From positions 1-64,000 of the forward strand of contig NZ_MQUS01000017.1 in the NCBI RefSeq assembly GCF_001953885.1: a stretch of DNA of 64,000 nucleotides, given 5' to 3'. The stretch comes from Streptomyces sp. IMTB 2501. Lineage in GTDB: Bacteria > Actinomycetota > Actinomycetes > Streptomycetales > Streptomycetaceae. The stretch's first letter is position 1. Every line of letters begins with the position of its first letter. The translations under genes were made by a program, and so were the position numbers. This document shows positions 41,497-49,739 of the stretch, piece by piece. A model generated the notes under the pieces. It did not search any database. It was not told the origin of the DNA and was given only the letters and a program-made list of their open reading frames with translations.

Positions 41497-44217
41497 TCAG
41501 CGGTGGTCGCTGCCCGCCGAGTTCGTCGCCGCGCGGCCCGCTTCGAGGCGGGCGACCGGGATGCGGAACGGGGAGCAGGAGACGTAGTCCAGACCCACCT
41601 CGTGGAAGAAGTGGACCGACTCGGGGTCACCGCCGTGCTCACCGCAGACGCCGAGCTTCAGGTCGGGGCGGGTACGCCGACCCGCTTCCGCCGCCAGCTT
41701 CACCAGGGAGCCCACGCCGTCCCGGTCGATCGTCTCGAAGGGGGATACGCCGAAGATTCCCTTCTCCAGGTATGCCGTGAAGAAGGACGCCTCCACGTCG
41801 TCCCGGCTGAAGCCCCACACCGTCTGCGTCAGGTCGTTCGTGCCGAAGGAGAAGAACTCCGCCGCCTCCGCGATCTGGCCCGCCGTGAGGGCCGCTCGCG
41901 GCAGCTCGATCATCGTGCCGATCGCCAGCTTCAGCTCGGTGCCCGTCGCCGCCTCGACCTCCGCGATGACCTGGTCGGCCTCTTCGCGGACGATCTCCAG
42001 CTCCTGGACCGTGCCGACCAGCGGGATCATGATCTCGGCGCGCGGGTCGCCCTTGGCGTTCTTGCGTTCGGCCGCCGCTTCGGCGATCGCGCGGACCTGC
42101 ATGGTGAACAGGCCGGGGATGACCAGGCCGAGGCGTACGCCGCGCAGGCCGAGCATCGGGTTCTGCTCGTGCAGGCGGTGGACCGCCTGGAGCAGGCGCA
42201 GCTCGTTCTCGTGGGGCTCCTGGCGGGACTCGGCCAGGGCCACCCGGACCGACAGCTCCGTGATGTCCGGCAGGAACTCGTGCAGCGGCGGGTCCAGCAG
42301 CCGGACGGTCACGGGCAGGCCGTCCATCGCCGAGAACAGCTCCACGAAGTCCTGCTTCTGCAGCGGGAGGAGCGCCTTCAGGCTCTCCTGGCGCTCGTCC
42401 TCCGTGTCGGCCAGGATGAGCCGCTCGACCAGCTCACGGCGGTCGCCGAGGAACATGTGCTCCGTGCGGCACAGGCCGATGCCCTGGGCGCCGAAGCGGC
42501 GGGCCCGCAGGGCGTCCTCGGCGTTGTCCGCGTTGGCGCGCACCCGCAGCCGGCGCTTGCGGTCGGCGAAGGCCATGATGCGGTGCACGGCCTCGACCAG
42601 TTCGTCGGCGTCGTGGGCGCCCGCGTGCATCCGGCCCTCGAAGTACTCCACGACCGGGGACGGGACCACCGGGACCTCGCCCAGGTAGACCTTTCCGGAG
42701 GAGCCGTCGATGGAGATCAGGTCGCCCTCTTCCACGACGTGACCACCCGGCACCGTCATCCGGCGGCGCTTGGTGTCGACCTCCAGCTCCTCCGCGCCGC
42801 AGACACAGGTCTTGCCCATGCCTCGGGCGACCACGGCCGCGTGCGACGTCTTGCCGCCGCGCGACGTGAGGATGCCTTCCGCCGCGATCATGCCGTCCAG
42901 GTCGTCGGGGTTCGTCTCACGGCGGACCAGGATGACCTTCTCGCCCGAGCGGGACCACTTCACGGCCGTGTACGAGTCGAAGACCGCCTTGCCCACCGCC
43001 GCGCCCGGGGACGCGGCGATACCGCGCGCCACCTGGTCCACCTTCGCGTGCTCGTCGAAGCGCGGGAACATCAGCTGGGCCAGCTGGGCGCCGGTCACCC
43101 GCTGGAGGGCTTCCGTCTCGTCGATCAGGCCCTGGTCCACCAGCTGCGTGGCGATACGGAAGGCCGCGCCCGCCGTGCGCTTGCCGACCCGGGTCTGGAG
43201 CATCCACAGCTGACCGCGCTCGATCGTGAACTCGATGTCGCAGAGGTCCTTGTAGTGGTTCTCCAGCGTCTCCATGATCTGCATCAGCTGGTCGTACGAC
43301 TTCTTGTCGATCGACTCCAGCTCCGCGAGCGCGACGGTGTTGCGGATGCCCGCCACCACGTCCTCGCCCTGGGCGTTCTGCAGGTAGTCGCCGTAGACGC
43401 CCTGGTGGCCCGAGGCGGGGTCGCGGGTGAACGCCACGCCCGTGCCGGAGTCCGGGCCCAGGTTGCCGAAGACCATCGAGCAGACGTTGACGGCCGTACC
43501 GAGGTCGCCGGGGATGCGCTCCTGGCGGCGGTACAGCTTCGCCCGGTCACCGTTCCACGAGTCGAAGACCGCCTTGATGGCGAGGTCCATCTGCTCGCGC
43601 GGGTCCTGCGGGAAGTCCCGGCCGGCCTCCTTCTTGACGATCTTCTTGAAGGTGGTGACCAGCTTCTTCAGGTCGGCGGCCTCCAGGTCGGTGTCGACCG
43701 TGACCTTCTTGGCCTCCTTGGCCGCCTCAAGGGCCTCCTCGAAGAGGTCGCCGTCGACGCCGAGGACGGTCTTGCCGAACATCTGGATGAGGCGGCGGTA
43801 GGAGTCCCAGGCGAAGCGGTCGTCGCCGGCCTGCTTCGCCAGGCCCTGCACCGACTTGTCGGAGAGGCCGATGTTCAGGACCGTGTCCATCATGCCGGGC
43901 ATCGAGAACTTGGCGCCCGAGCGGACCGACACGAGGAGCGGGTTGTCGGCCTGGCCGAGCTTCTTGCCCATGCGGGACTCAAGGGCGTCGAGGTGCGCAC
44001 TCACCTCGTCACGCAGTGCCGCGGGCTCCTCGCCGCTGTCCAGGTAGACCTTGCAGGCCTCCGTGGTGATGGTGAAGCCGGGAGGGACCGGCAGACCGAG
44101 GTTGGTCATCTCGGCGAGGTTGGCACCCTTGCCGCCGAGGAGGTCCTTGAGGTCCTTGTTTCCCTCGGTGAAGTCGTAAACGAACTTCACTCCGTGGGGT
44201 TCTTTGTTTTCCGACAC
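41497..44217 (-). CDS. ppdK: Pyruvate, phosphate dikinase
   Basis: 906 residues from GTG 44217 (AAGGAG 9 bases upstream); the frame stays open to 44367 without family sequence. The ATP-grasp domain starts FVYDFTEGNKDLKDLLGGKG; the swivelling phospho-His domain has GGKTSHAAVVARGMGKTCVC; the PEP/pyruvate barrel contains GLCRTEHMF and the catalytic Cys in KLGVCGEHGGDPESV. All key residues are present. It interconverts pyruvate + ATP + Pi with PEP + AMP + PPi in the cytoplasm, giving PEP for gluconeogenesis. Single-gene unit with a long palindrome-rich upstream region. Confidence 0.97.
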   Translation of the reverse strand: MSENKEPHGVKFVYDFTEGNKDLKDLLGGKGANLAEMTNLGLPVPPGFTITTEACKVYLDSGEEPAALRDEVSAHLDALESRMGKKLGQADNPLLVSVRSGAKFSMPGMMDTVLNIGLSDKSVQGLAKQAGDDRFAWDSYRRLIQMFGKTVLGVDGDLFEEALEAAKEAKKVTVDTDLEAADLKKLVTTFKKIVKKEAGRDFPQDPREQMDLAIKAVFDSWNGDRAKLYRRQERIPGDLGTAVNVCSMVFGNLGPDSGTGVAFTRDPASGHQGVYGDYLQNAQGEDVVAGIRNTVALAELESIDKKSYDQLMQIMETLENHYKDLCDIEFTIERGQLWMLQTRVGKRTAGAAFRIATQLVDQGLIDETEALQRVTGAQLAQLMFPRFDEHAKVDQVARGIAASPGAAVGKAVFDSYTAVKWSRSGEKVILVRRETNPDDLDGMIAAEGILTSRGGKTSHAAVVARGMGKTCVCGAEELEVDTKRRRMTVPGGHVVEEGDLISIDGSSGKVYLGEVPVVPSPVVEYFEGRMHAGAHDADELVEAVHRIMAFADRKRRLRVRANADNAEDALRARRFGAQGIGLCRTEHMFLGDRRELVERLILADTEDERQESLKALLPLQKQDFVELFSAMDGLPVTVRLLDPPLHEFLPDITELSVRVALAESRQEPHENELRLLQAVHRLHEQNPMLGLRGVRLGLVIPGLFTMQVRAIAEAAAERKNAKGDPRAEIMIPLVGTVQELEIVREEADQVIAEVEAATGTELKLAIGTMIELPRAALTAGQIAEAAEFFSFGTNDLTQTVWGFSRDDVEASFFTAYLEKGIFGVSPFETIDRDGVGSLVKLAAEAGRRTRPDLKLGVCGEHGGDPESVHFFHEVGLDYVSCSPFRIPVARLEAGRAATNSAGSDHR

Positions 44218-44418
44218 GGGTCTCGACTCCTTGAGGCCACGGTGGCTGCCCTGACGGCGAGGAACATACCCAGATCGAAGGAACATGGGTACGTCTACTT
44301 GTGCGTCATGCGCCTGTAACCAGTCGTCCGCCAGCGGATCGAAAGTCAAAGCTTGGCAAGCCGACACGGCCTGATGTTTTCACTTCTTGAACGCAAGCAT
44401 CCCCAGATGCCAGGTTTT

Positions 44419-44552
44419 CCGCTCAGATGAGCGGCCATCCCGCACGTCTGATTTCGATCGATGAACGATCAAGCGGTGGCACCCAGTGCCACCCCTTGGA
44501 GAAGTGCAGCCGCCCAAGATCTGCTCATCTGAGCGCAACCCTTATCAAGGGT
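44419..44552. promoter_or_regulatory. Palindrome cluster between ppdK and ROK genes
   Basis: Within the 450-bp gap 44218-44667, which has no supportable gene, four stem-forming elements lie in 134 bases: CCGCTCAGATGAGCGG (44419), GGTGGCAC-CCA-GTGCCACC (44475), GCTCATCTGAGC (44523) and ACCCTT-ATC-AAGGGT (44538). The first and third carry a shared 13-base sequence in opposite orientation (CGCTCAGATGAGC). The sites could be operators for ppdK, the transcript end of the ROK gene, or ends of a small element. Confidence 0.5.
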
Positions 44553-44667
44553 GGCGAGAATCACGCTGCCACAGCCCGCCGGATTTCACCATGCGGACCG
44601 CTTCCCGATACCGGAAACACCCTCGTCACACGCCCGGAGACACCGCACGCACCCGGCGGCGGCGATG

Positions 44668-45900
44668 TCACACACCCAGCGCCCGCAGCCGCTCCTCGGC
44701 CCGTTCCGGCGCGTAGAGGTGTTCCACGACCAGTGCCCCCGCTCCGATGAGCGCGGCCCGCTCCCCCAGCCGCGAGGTGACGACGTCCAGGTGGGCCGTG
44801 GAGCGCGGCAGCGCCCGCTGGTAGAGCAGCTCCCGCACCCCGGTGAGGAAGGGCGTGCCCGCGAGGTCGCCCGCGATCATCAGCACGCCCGGGTTGAGCA
44901 GGGTCACGACCGTCGCCAGCACCACACCGACCTGGCGCCCGGCCTCGCGGGCCAGCGCCGTCGCCTCGGGATGCCCCGCGGCCAGCAGGTCCCGTACGTC
45001 CGCGCCGGAAGCGGCCGGCACCCCGCTCTCCGCCAGCCGCCGGGCCACGGCGCCGCCGCTCGCGACGGCGGCGAGACAGCCGTGCGAACCGCAGCGGCAC
45101 AGCGCGTCCGCGCCGATGCGGATGTGCCCGATGTCGCCCGCGCCGCCGTCGGTGCCCCGGTAGATCACGCCGTCCACGACCACCCCGGCGCCTATGCCCG
45201 TGGACACCTTGACCAGTACGAAGGCCCCGCAGCCGGGATGTCCGGCGCGCTGTTCGCCGTAGGCCATGAGGTTGGCGTCGTTGTCCACCAGGACCGGGAC
45301 CGTACCCGCGCCGGTGTGCTCGGTGAAGGCGCGGGAGAGGCGGCCCCTTATGTCGTAGCCGTCCCAGCCGGGCATCATCGGCGGCTGCACCACCCGGCCG
45401 GTCCCGGTGTCCACCGGGCCGGGCACGGCGAGCCCGATCCCGCAGACGTCCGCCGCCGGACGCCCGGTCTTCTCCAGCAACCGGTCGAACCAGTGGCCGA
45501 GTTCGCCGAGCACCGCCTCCGGACCGTCCTCGACGACCAGGGTCCCCGAGTGCTCGGCGAGGATCTCGCCGGTCAGGCCGAGGACGGCGGCGCGGGCGTG
45601 CCGGGTGTCCAGGTCGGCGGCGAGCACGACGGCGTGGCGGTCGTCGAACTCCAGGGTGATGGAGGGGCGGCCGCCGAGCGGTGAGCCGACCGGGCCGCCG
45701 GCGCCCTCGCGCAGCCAGCCGGCCCGGAACAGCCGGTCCAGGCGCTGACCGACGGTCGCCCGGGACAGCCCGGTGACCTGCTGGAGCGCACCGCGTGTCA
45801 CGGCCCGGCCGCTGCGCACCAGTTCCAGCAGCTCGCCGGCGCCGGCCTGGCCGGCCCGTCTGACGGGCCTCTCCTGACGGTCGGTCATACGGTCGGTCAT
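44668..45900 (-). CDS. ROK-family transcriptional regulator
   Basis: 410 residues from ATG 45900 (GGGGG 5 bases upstream). An N-terminal winged helix (RSGRAVTRGALQQVTGLSRA) is fused to a ROK/actin-like sugar-binding domain: VVLAADLDTRHARAAVLGLT, GIGLAVPGPVDTGTG, VDNDANLMAYGEQRAG and the zinc motif GHIRIGADALCRCGSHGCLA. Kinase-type ROK residues are partly present, but the HTH makes it a regulator that binds a sugar or sugar phosphate. It is divergent from the glycoside hydrolase/debranching operon at 46032 and likely controls it. The usual Glu after GC in the zinc motif is Ala here (GCLAAV). Confidence 0.92.
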   Translation of the reverse strand: MTDRMTDRQERPVRRAGQAGAGELLELVRSGRAVTRGALQQVTGLSRATVGQRLDRLFRAGWLREGAGGPVGSPLGGRPSITLEFDDRHAVVLAADLDTRHARAAVLGLTGEILAEHSGTLVVEDGPEAVLGELGHWFDRLLEKTGRPAADVCGIGLAVPGPVDTGTGRVVQPPMMPGWDGYDIRGRLSRAFTEHTGAGTVPVLVDNDANLMAYGEQRAGHPGCGAFVLVKVSTGIGAGVVVDGVIYRGTDGGAGDIGHIRIGADALCRCGSHGCLAAVASGGAVARRLAESGVPAASGADVRDLLAAGHPEATALAREAGRQVGVVLATVVTLLNPGVLMIAGDLAGTPFLTGVRELLYQRALPRSTAHLDVVTSRLGERAALIGAGALVVEHLYAPERAEERLRALGV

Positions 45901-45924
45901 GCGCACCCCCTTGTGTTTCCCAAC

Positions 45925-45967
45925 CATGCATTACATATTGAGTTTTGCGTGTTAAATAGACGTAACT
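45925..45967. promoter_or_regulatory. AT-rich divergent promoter region
   Basis: The only AT-rich stretch (TGCATTACATATTGAG, TGTTAAATAG) between the divergent ROK and hydrolase genes. It should hold both promoters and the ROK operator; individual boxes are not clear enough to call. Confidence 0.5.
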
Positions 45968-46031
45968 CTACGGTCGCAACAACCGAACCCGGTCGGCCCG
46001 GCCGGGTGTCTTCGTCTTCGGGGAGCCCCGA

Positions 46032-47627
46032 GTGGATCGCAGCACGCAGCTCACCGCCCGTCCCACGGAGTACGAGATCGCGTACGATCCCCCGGCCTCC
46101 GCGGCGTCTTTGCACGTCAGAGCGGCCAAGGTGCTCGACGCGAACTGGACGGGCAGTTCGACGATCCCCTCCCGGAACCTGTATCCGCACCAGTGGTCCT
46201 GGGACTCGGCGTTCATCGCGATCGGCCTGCGGCACATCTCCCCGCGGCGGGCCCAGACCGAGCTGGAGACGCTGCTGGCCGCCCAGTGGGCCGACGGACG
46301 CGTCCCGCACATCGTCTTCAACCCCTCCGTACCGCTCGACGCCTACTTCCCGAGCCCCGACTTCTGGCGCTCCACCAGCGCCGGCCGCCCCGCGGGCGCC
46401 CCGCGCACCGTACAGACCTCGGGCATCGTCCAGCCACCGGTGCACGCGCTCGCGGCCTGGCTGGTGCACTGCGCCGACCCCGTTCTGTCCCGGGCACGCG
46501 GTTTCCTGGCCCGGGTGTACCCGAGGCTGGCCGCCTGGCACCGCTATCTGCTGCACCGCCGGGACCTGGGCGGCGCGGGGCTGGTGTCGGTCGTCCACCC
46601 CTGGGAGCAGGGCATGGACAACAGCCCTTGCTGGGACGCCCCGCTCGCCCGGATCACCCCGGCCCCGGCCCGCTCCTTCCGCCGCGCCGACCTCGCCCAT
46701 GGCGCACCCGAGGACCGGCCGACGGATCTGGACTACGGGCGGTATGTACGGCTGGCCGCCGACTACCGGGACGCCGGGTACAGGGATGGGGTGGGCGGGA
46801 GGAACGGGGATGGGGCGGGCGGGAGGAACAGGGATGGGGCGGGCGGGAGAAACGGGAATGGGGCGGGCGGGAGAAACAGAGATGGGGCGGGCGGGGGAAA
46901 CACAGCCGGTGAAGGCGAGTTCGCCGTCGAGGACCCGTCCTTCAACGCCCTGCTCATCGCCTCCGAGCACGCACTGGCCCGGATCGCCGGTGAACTGGGC
47001 GCGACGGGCACAGCCCGGCACGCGCGCGCCGAACGCCTGACGGCGGCCCTGGTGGAGAGGCTGTGGGACCCGGCCGCCGGGATGTTCCTGTGCCGGGATC
47101 TTCGGGGCGGGGGGCCGATCCGTGAGCGTGGGGTCTCCGGGCTGGTGCCGCTCATTCTGCCCGGGCTGCCGCGTGCGGTGGCCGGCGCGCTCGTCCGTAC
47201 GTTGTGCGGGCCGCACTTCGGGCTCGGTGGGCGTACCCGGCTCGTGCCCAGTTACGACCTGCTCGGTGAGGCCTTCGACCCGCACCGGTACTGGCGCGGC
47301 CCGGCCTGGTTCAACACCGGCTGGCTGCTGGAGCGGGGCCTGCGCCTGCACGGCGAGCGGGAGCGTGCCGACGCGCTGCGCGCGGCTGTGCTCCACCTCG
47401 CCGACGCCACCGATTTCGCCGAGTACGTCGACCCGTACACCGGCGAGGCCTGCGGCGCGACCGGCTTCGGCTGGACCGCCGCGCTCGCCCTCGATCTGCA
47501 CCATGAGCTGCGTCGAGAGCGAAACCAAGAGCCGCACAAAGACCTTCCCAAGCGCCCCGGCGAGGGCGTGTCCAAGGCGGCGACCGGCACGTTCGACACG
47601 AGTGACGAAGGAGGAGACCGGGTATGA
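46032..47627 (+). CDS. MGH1-type glycoside hydrolase
   Basis: 531 residues of an (alpha/alpha)6-barrel glycosidase: NLYPHQWSWDSAFIAIGLRH, VHPWEQGMDNSPCWDAPL (catalytic acid region), FNALLIASEHALARIAG, RYWRGPAWFNTGWLLERGL and a C-terminal CGATGFGWTAALALDLHHEL. This is the mannosylglycerate-hydrolase/GH63-like fold. The exact glycan is unknown. In the middle (residues about 252-291) a 40-residue low-complexity insert of five 8-residue units (DGAGGRNR-like) interrupts the barrel. The stop overlaps the debranching-type gene (ATGA). Start 46032 is an in-frame GTG after GGGGAG. Likely controlled by the divergent ROK protein. Confidence 0.85.
   Translation: MDRSTQLTARPTEYEIAYDPPASAASLHVRAAKVLDANWTGSSTIPSRNLYPHQWSWDSAFIAIGLRHISPRRAQTELETLLAAQWADGRVPHIVFNPSVPLDAYFPSPDFWRSTSAGRPAGAPRTVQTSGIVQPPVHALAAWLVHCADPVLSRARGFLARVYPRLAAWHRYLLHRRDLGGAGLVSVVHPWEQGMDNSPCWDAPLARITPAPARSFRRADLAHGAPEDRPTDLDYGRYVRLAADYRDAGYRDGVGGRNGDGAGGRNRDGAGGRNGNGAGGRNRDGAGGGNTAGEGEFAVEDPSFNALLIASEHALARIAGELGATGTARHARAERLTAALVERLWDPAAGMFLCRDLRGGGPIRERGVSGLVPLILPGLPRAVAGALVRTLCGPHFGLGGRTRLVPSYDLLGEAFDPHRYWRGPAWFNTGWLLERGLRLHGERERADALRAAVLHLADATDFAEYVDPYTGEACGATGFGWTAALALDLHHELRRERNQEPHKDLPKRPGEGVSKAATGTFDTSDEGGDRV
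46785..46904 (+). repeat. 24-bp coding minisatellite, five copies
   Basis: Five tandem 24-base units (GATGGGGCGGGCGGGAGGAA plus four bases, with small changes) inside the hydrolase gene, encoding repeats of DGAGGRNR. No frame change. Such arrays tend to vary in copy number between strains. Confidence 0.9.
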
Positions 47628-49561
47628 CCGACCGGCATCATCTGCTCGTGCACGGGGCGACGTTCGCCACCGTGGGCGACCGGGGCGACATCAGTGGCGT
47701 CCGGGGCGGTGGTTCCCCGGACGGGTTGTTCGTACGGGACGCCCGGCATCTCAGCCGCTGGCAGCTCACCGTGGACGGCGCCGTGCCCGAGGTGCTCACC
47801 CCGGTCACCGACAGTGACGCTGCCCGCTGTGTGCTGGTCCCGCGCGGCGGCCGGCAGGAGCCTCCGGCGCACACCCTGTTCCGCCGGCAGGCCGTCGGCG
47901 ACAGCTCGTTCGTGGAGTCGCTGCGGGTGACCAGCAACCGCCCGGAGCCGACCACGGTCCGGCTCGCCATCACCGTCGACGCCGACTTCACCGACCAGTT
48001 CGAACTCCGCTCCGACCACCGCACGTACGCCAAGCCGGGCGCCGTACGCTCCCGCGAAGTCCTCGACGACGGCATCGAGTTCACCTACCGGCGCGGCGAA
48101 TGGCGATCGCGTACGACCATCACGGCCGACCCCGCTCCCGATGCCGTGGAGGAGACCGGCACCGGCGCCCGGCGCCTGGTGTGGGCTCTCGGTCTGGACC
48201 CGCACGGCACGACCGAGCTGCTGCTCCGTGTGATCGCCCGCCCGCACGGCGAGAAACGCGCCCTGCGGGTGCCTCGGGACCCCGCGTCCCAGGACCAGCA
48301 ACTCCTCGCGGTGGAAGGGGAGTTCATGGAGGGTGTGGCCTTCCCGAGCAGTTGGCCGGAACTGGCGGCCGCCTGCGCGCGGGGCCTCGCCGACCTGGCC
48401 GCGCTCCAGGTGCCGGCCACCGGACCCGACGGCGAGGAACTGCGCGTCCCGGCCGGCGGGGCCCCCTGGTTCCTCACTCTCCTCGCCCGCGACGCCCTGC
48501 TCACCTCCCTGTTCGCACTGCCGTACCGCCCGGAGCTGGCCGCCGCCACACTCCCCGCGCTCGCCGCGACCCAGGCGTCCGGCACCGGTGTGTCCCCGGT
48601 CGCCCAGCCCGGCAAGATCGTGCACGAGGTTCGCAACGGCGAGCTGGCTCACTTCGGGCAGGTGCCGTTCGGTCGGTACTACGGCTCGGTCGACGCGACC
48701 CCGCTGTTCCTGATCCTGCTCGGCGCGTACGTCGAACGGACCGGGGACCAGATCCCGGCCCGGCGCCTGGAGCCGCACGCGCGTGCCGCCGTCGGCTGGA
48801 TGCTGGACCACGGCGGCCTGACCTCCCGCGGCTACCTCGTCTACCGCGCCGACGAGGGCGGCCTCGCCAACCAGAACTGGAAGGACTCCCCCGGTGCGAT
48901 CTGCTGCGCCGACGGCACCCGGCCCACCGGCGCGGTCATGGCGGCGGGCGCGCAGGGCTACGCGTACGACGCGCTGCGCCGCACGGCGTGGCTGGCGCGC
49001 ACGGTGTGGGGCGACGAGACGTACGCGGCGCTGCTGGAGCAGGTGGCGGCCGATCTGCGGGACCGGTTCCAGCGGGACTTCTGGATGCGGGAGCACTCCT
49101 TCCCGGCGCTCGCGCTGGACGGCCAGGGCCGCCAGATCGACGCGCTGGCCTCCGACGCGGGGCATCTGCTGTGGTCGGGGCTGCTGGACAAGGAGTACGG
49201 CGAGGTGGTGGGCCGACGGCTGCTGGAGCCGGACTTCTTCTCCGGCTGGGGCGTGCGGACGCTGGCCGCGGGGCAGGCGGCGTACCACCCGCTCTCGTAT
49301 CACCGGGGTTCTGTGTGGCCGCATGACAACGCGCTGATCACGCTGGGTCTTGCGCGGTACGGACTGCATGACGAGGCCCGTACGGTGGCGCGTTCGCTGA
49401 TCGACGCGGCGACGGTGGCGGGGCATCGGCTGCCGGAAGTCCTGGCGGGGTACGGGAGGGACACACATCCGGAGCCGGTTCCCTATCCGCATGCGTGTGT
49501 GCGGGAATCGCGGTCGGCTGCGGTGCCGCTCGCGCTGCTCGCAGCGGTGGGGGGCGGGTAG
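47624..49561 (+). CDS. Glycogen-debranching-type amylo-1,6-glucosidase family protein
   Basis: 645 residues. The N-terminal GDE-type beta domain shows SPDGLFVRDARHLSRWQLTV, followed by the alpha/alpha barrel with GAPWFLTLLARDALLTSLFA, GKIVHEVRNGELAHFG, GLANQNWKDSPGAICCADGT and YHRGSVWPHDNALITLGLAR, all typical of bacterial glycogen debranching-like proteins. It probably removes alpha-1,6 glucosyl branches or a related linkage in the cytoplasm, working with the upstream MGH1 enzyme; substrate not proven. Second gene of the ROK-linked operon. Confidence 0.88.
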   Translation: MTDRHHLLVHGATFATVGDRGDISGVRGGGSPDGLFVRDARHLSRWQLTVDGAVPEVLTPVTDSDAARCVLVPRGGRQEPPAHTLFRRQAVGDSSFVESLRVTSNRPEPTTVRLAITVDADFTDQFELRSDHRTYAKPGAVRSREVLDDGIEFTYRRGEWRSRTTITADPAPDAVEETGTGARRLVWALGLDPHGTTELLLRVIARPHGEKRALRVPRDPASQDQQLLAVEGEFMEGVAFPSSWPELAAACARGLADLAALQVPATGPDGEELRVPAGGAPWFLTLLARDALLTSLFALPYRPELAAATLPALAATQASGTGVSPVAQPGKIVHEVRNGELAHFGQVPFGRYYGSVDATPLFLILLGAYVERTGDQIPARRLEPHARAAVGWMLDHGGLTSRGYLVYRADEGGLANQNWKDSPGAICCADGTRPTGAVMAAGAQGYAYDALRRTAWLARTVWGDETYAALLEQVAADLRDRFQRDFWMREHSFPALALDGQGRQIDALASDAGHLLWSGLLDKEYGEVVGRRLLEPDFFSGWGVRTLAAGQAAYHPLSYHRGSVWPHDNALITLGLARYGLHDEARTVARSLIDAATVAGHRLPEVLAGYGRDTHPEPVPYPHACVRESRSAAVPLALLAAVGGG

Positions 49562-49589
49562 CGCCGGCGGGGTATCTGTGGTGCCTTCG

Positions 49590-49635
49590 CTGCGGGTTGT
49601 GTGCGGTTGCTCGCGCGGTTCCCCGCGCCCCTGGG
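49590..49635. repeat. Streptomyces intergenic repeat (GCGCGGTTCCCCGCGC type)
   Basis: GCGCGG-TTCC-CCGCGC is followed by CCCTG just after the debranching gene. I recognise this hairpin with TTCC loop as a very abundant intergenic element of Streptomyces, commonly at gene ends. Confidence 0.65.
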
Positions 49636-49739
49636 TTGGTGCGGTGAGCGTTTGCCAGGTGTTTGCCCTGTGCTGTGAACAGGGGTTCTGGGGAGGCCGT
49701 ACGGAGTGACGTCACGGGTGTCGTACGGAAGGACCTCGG

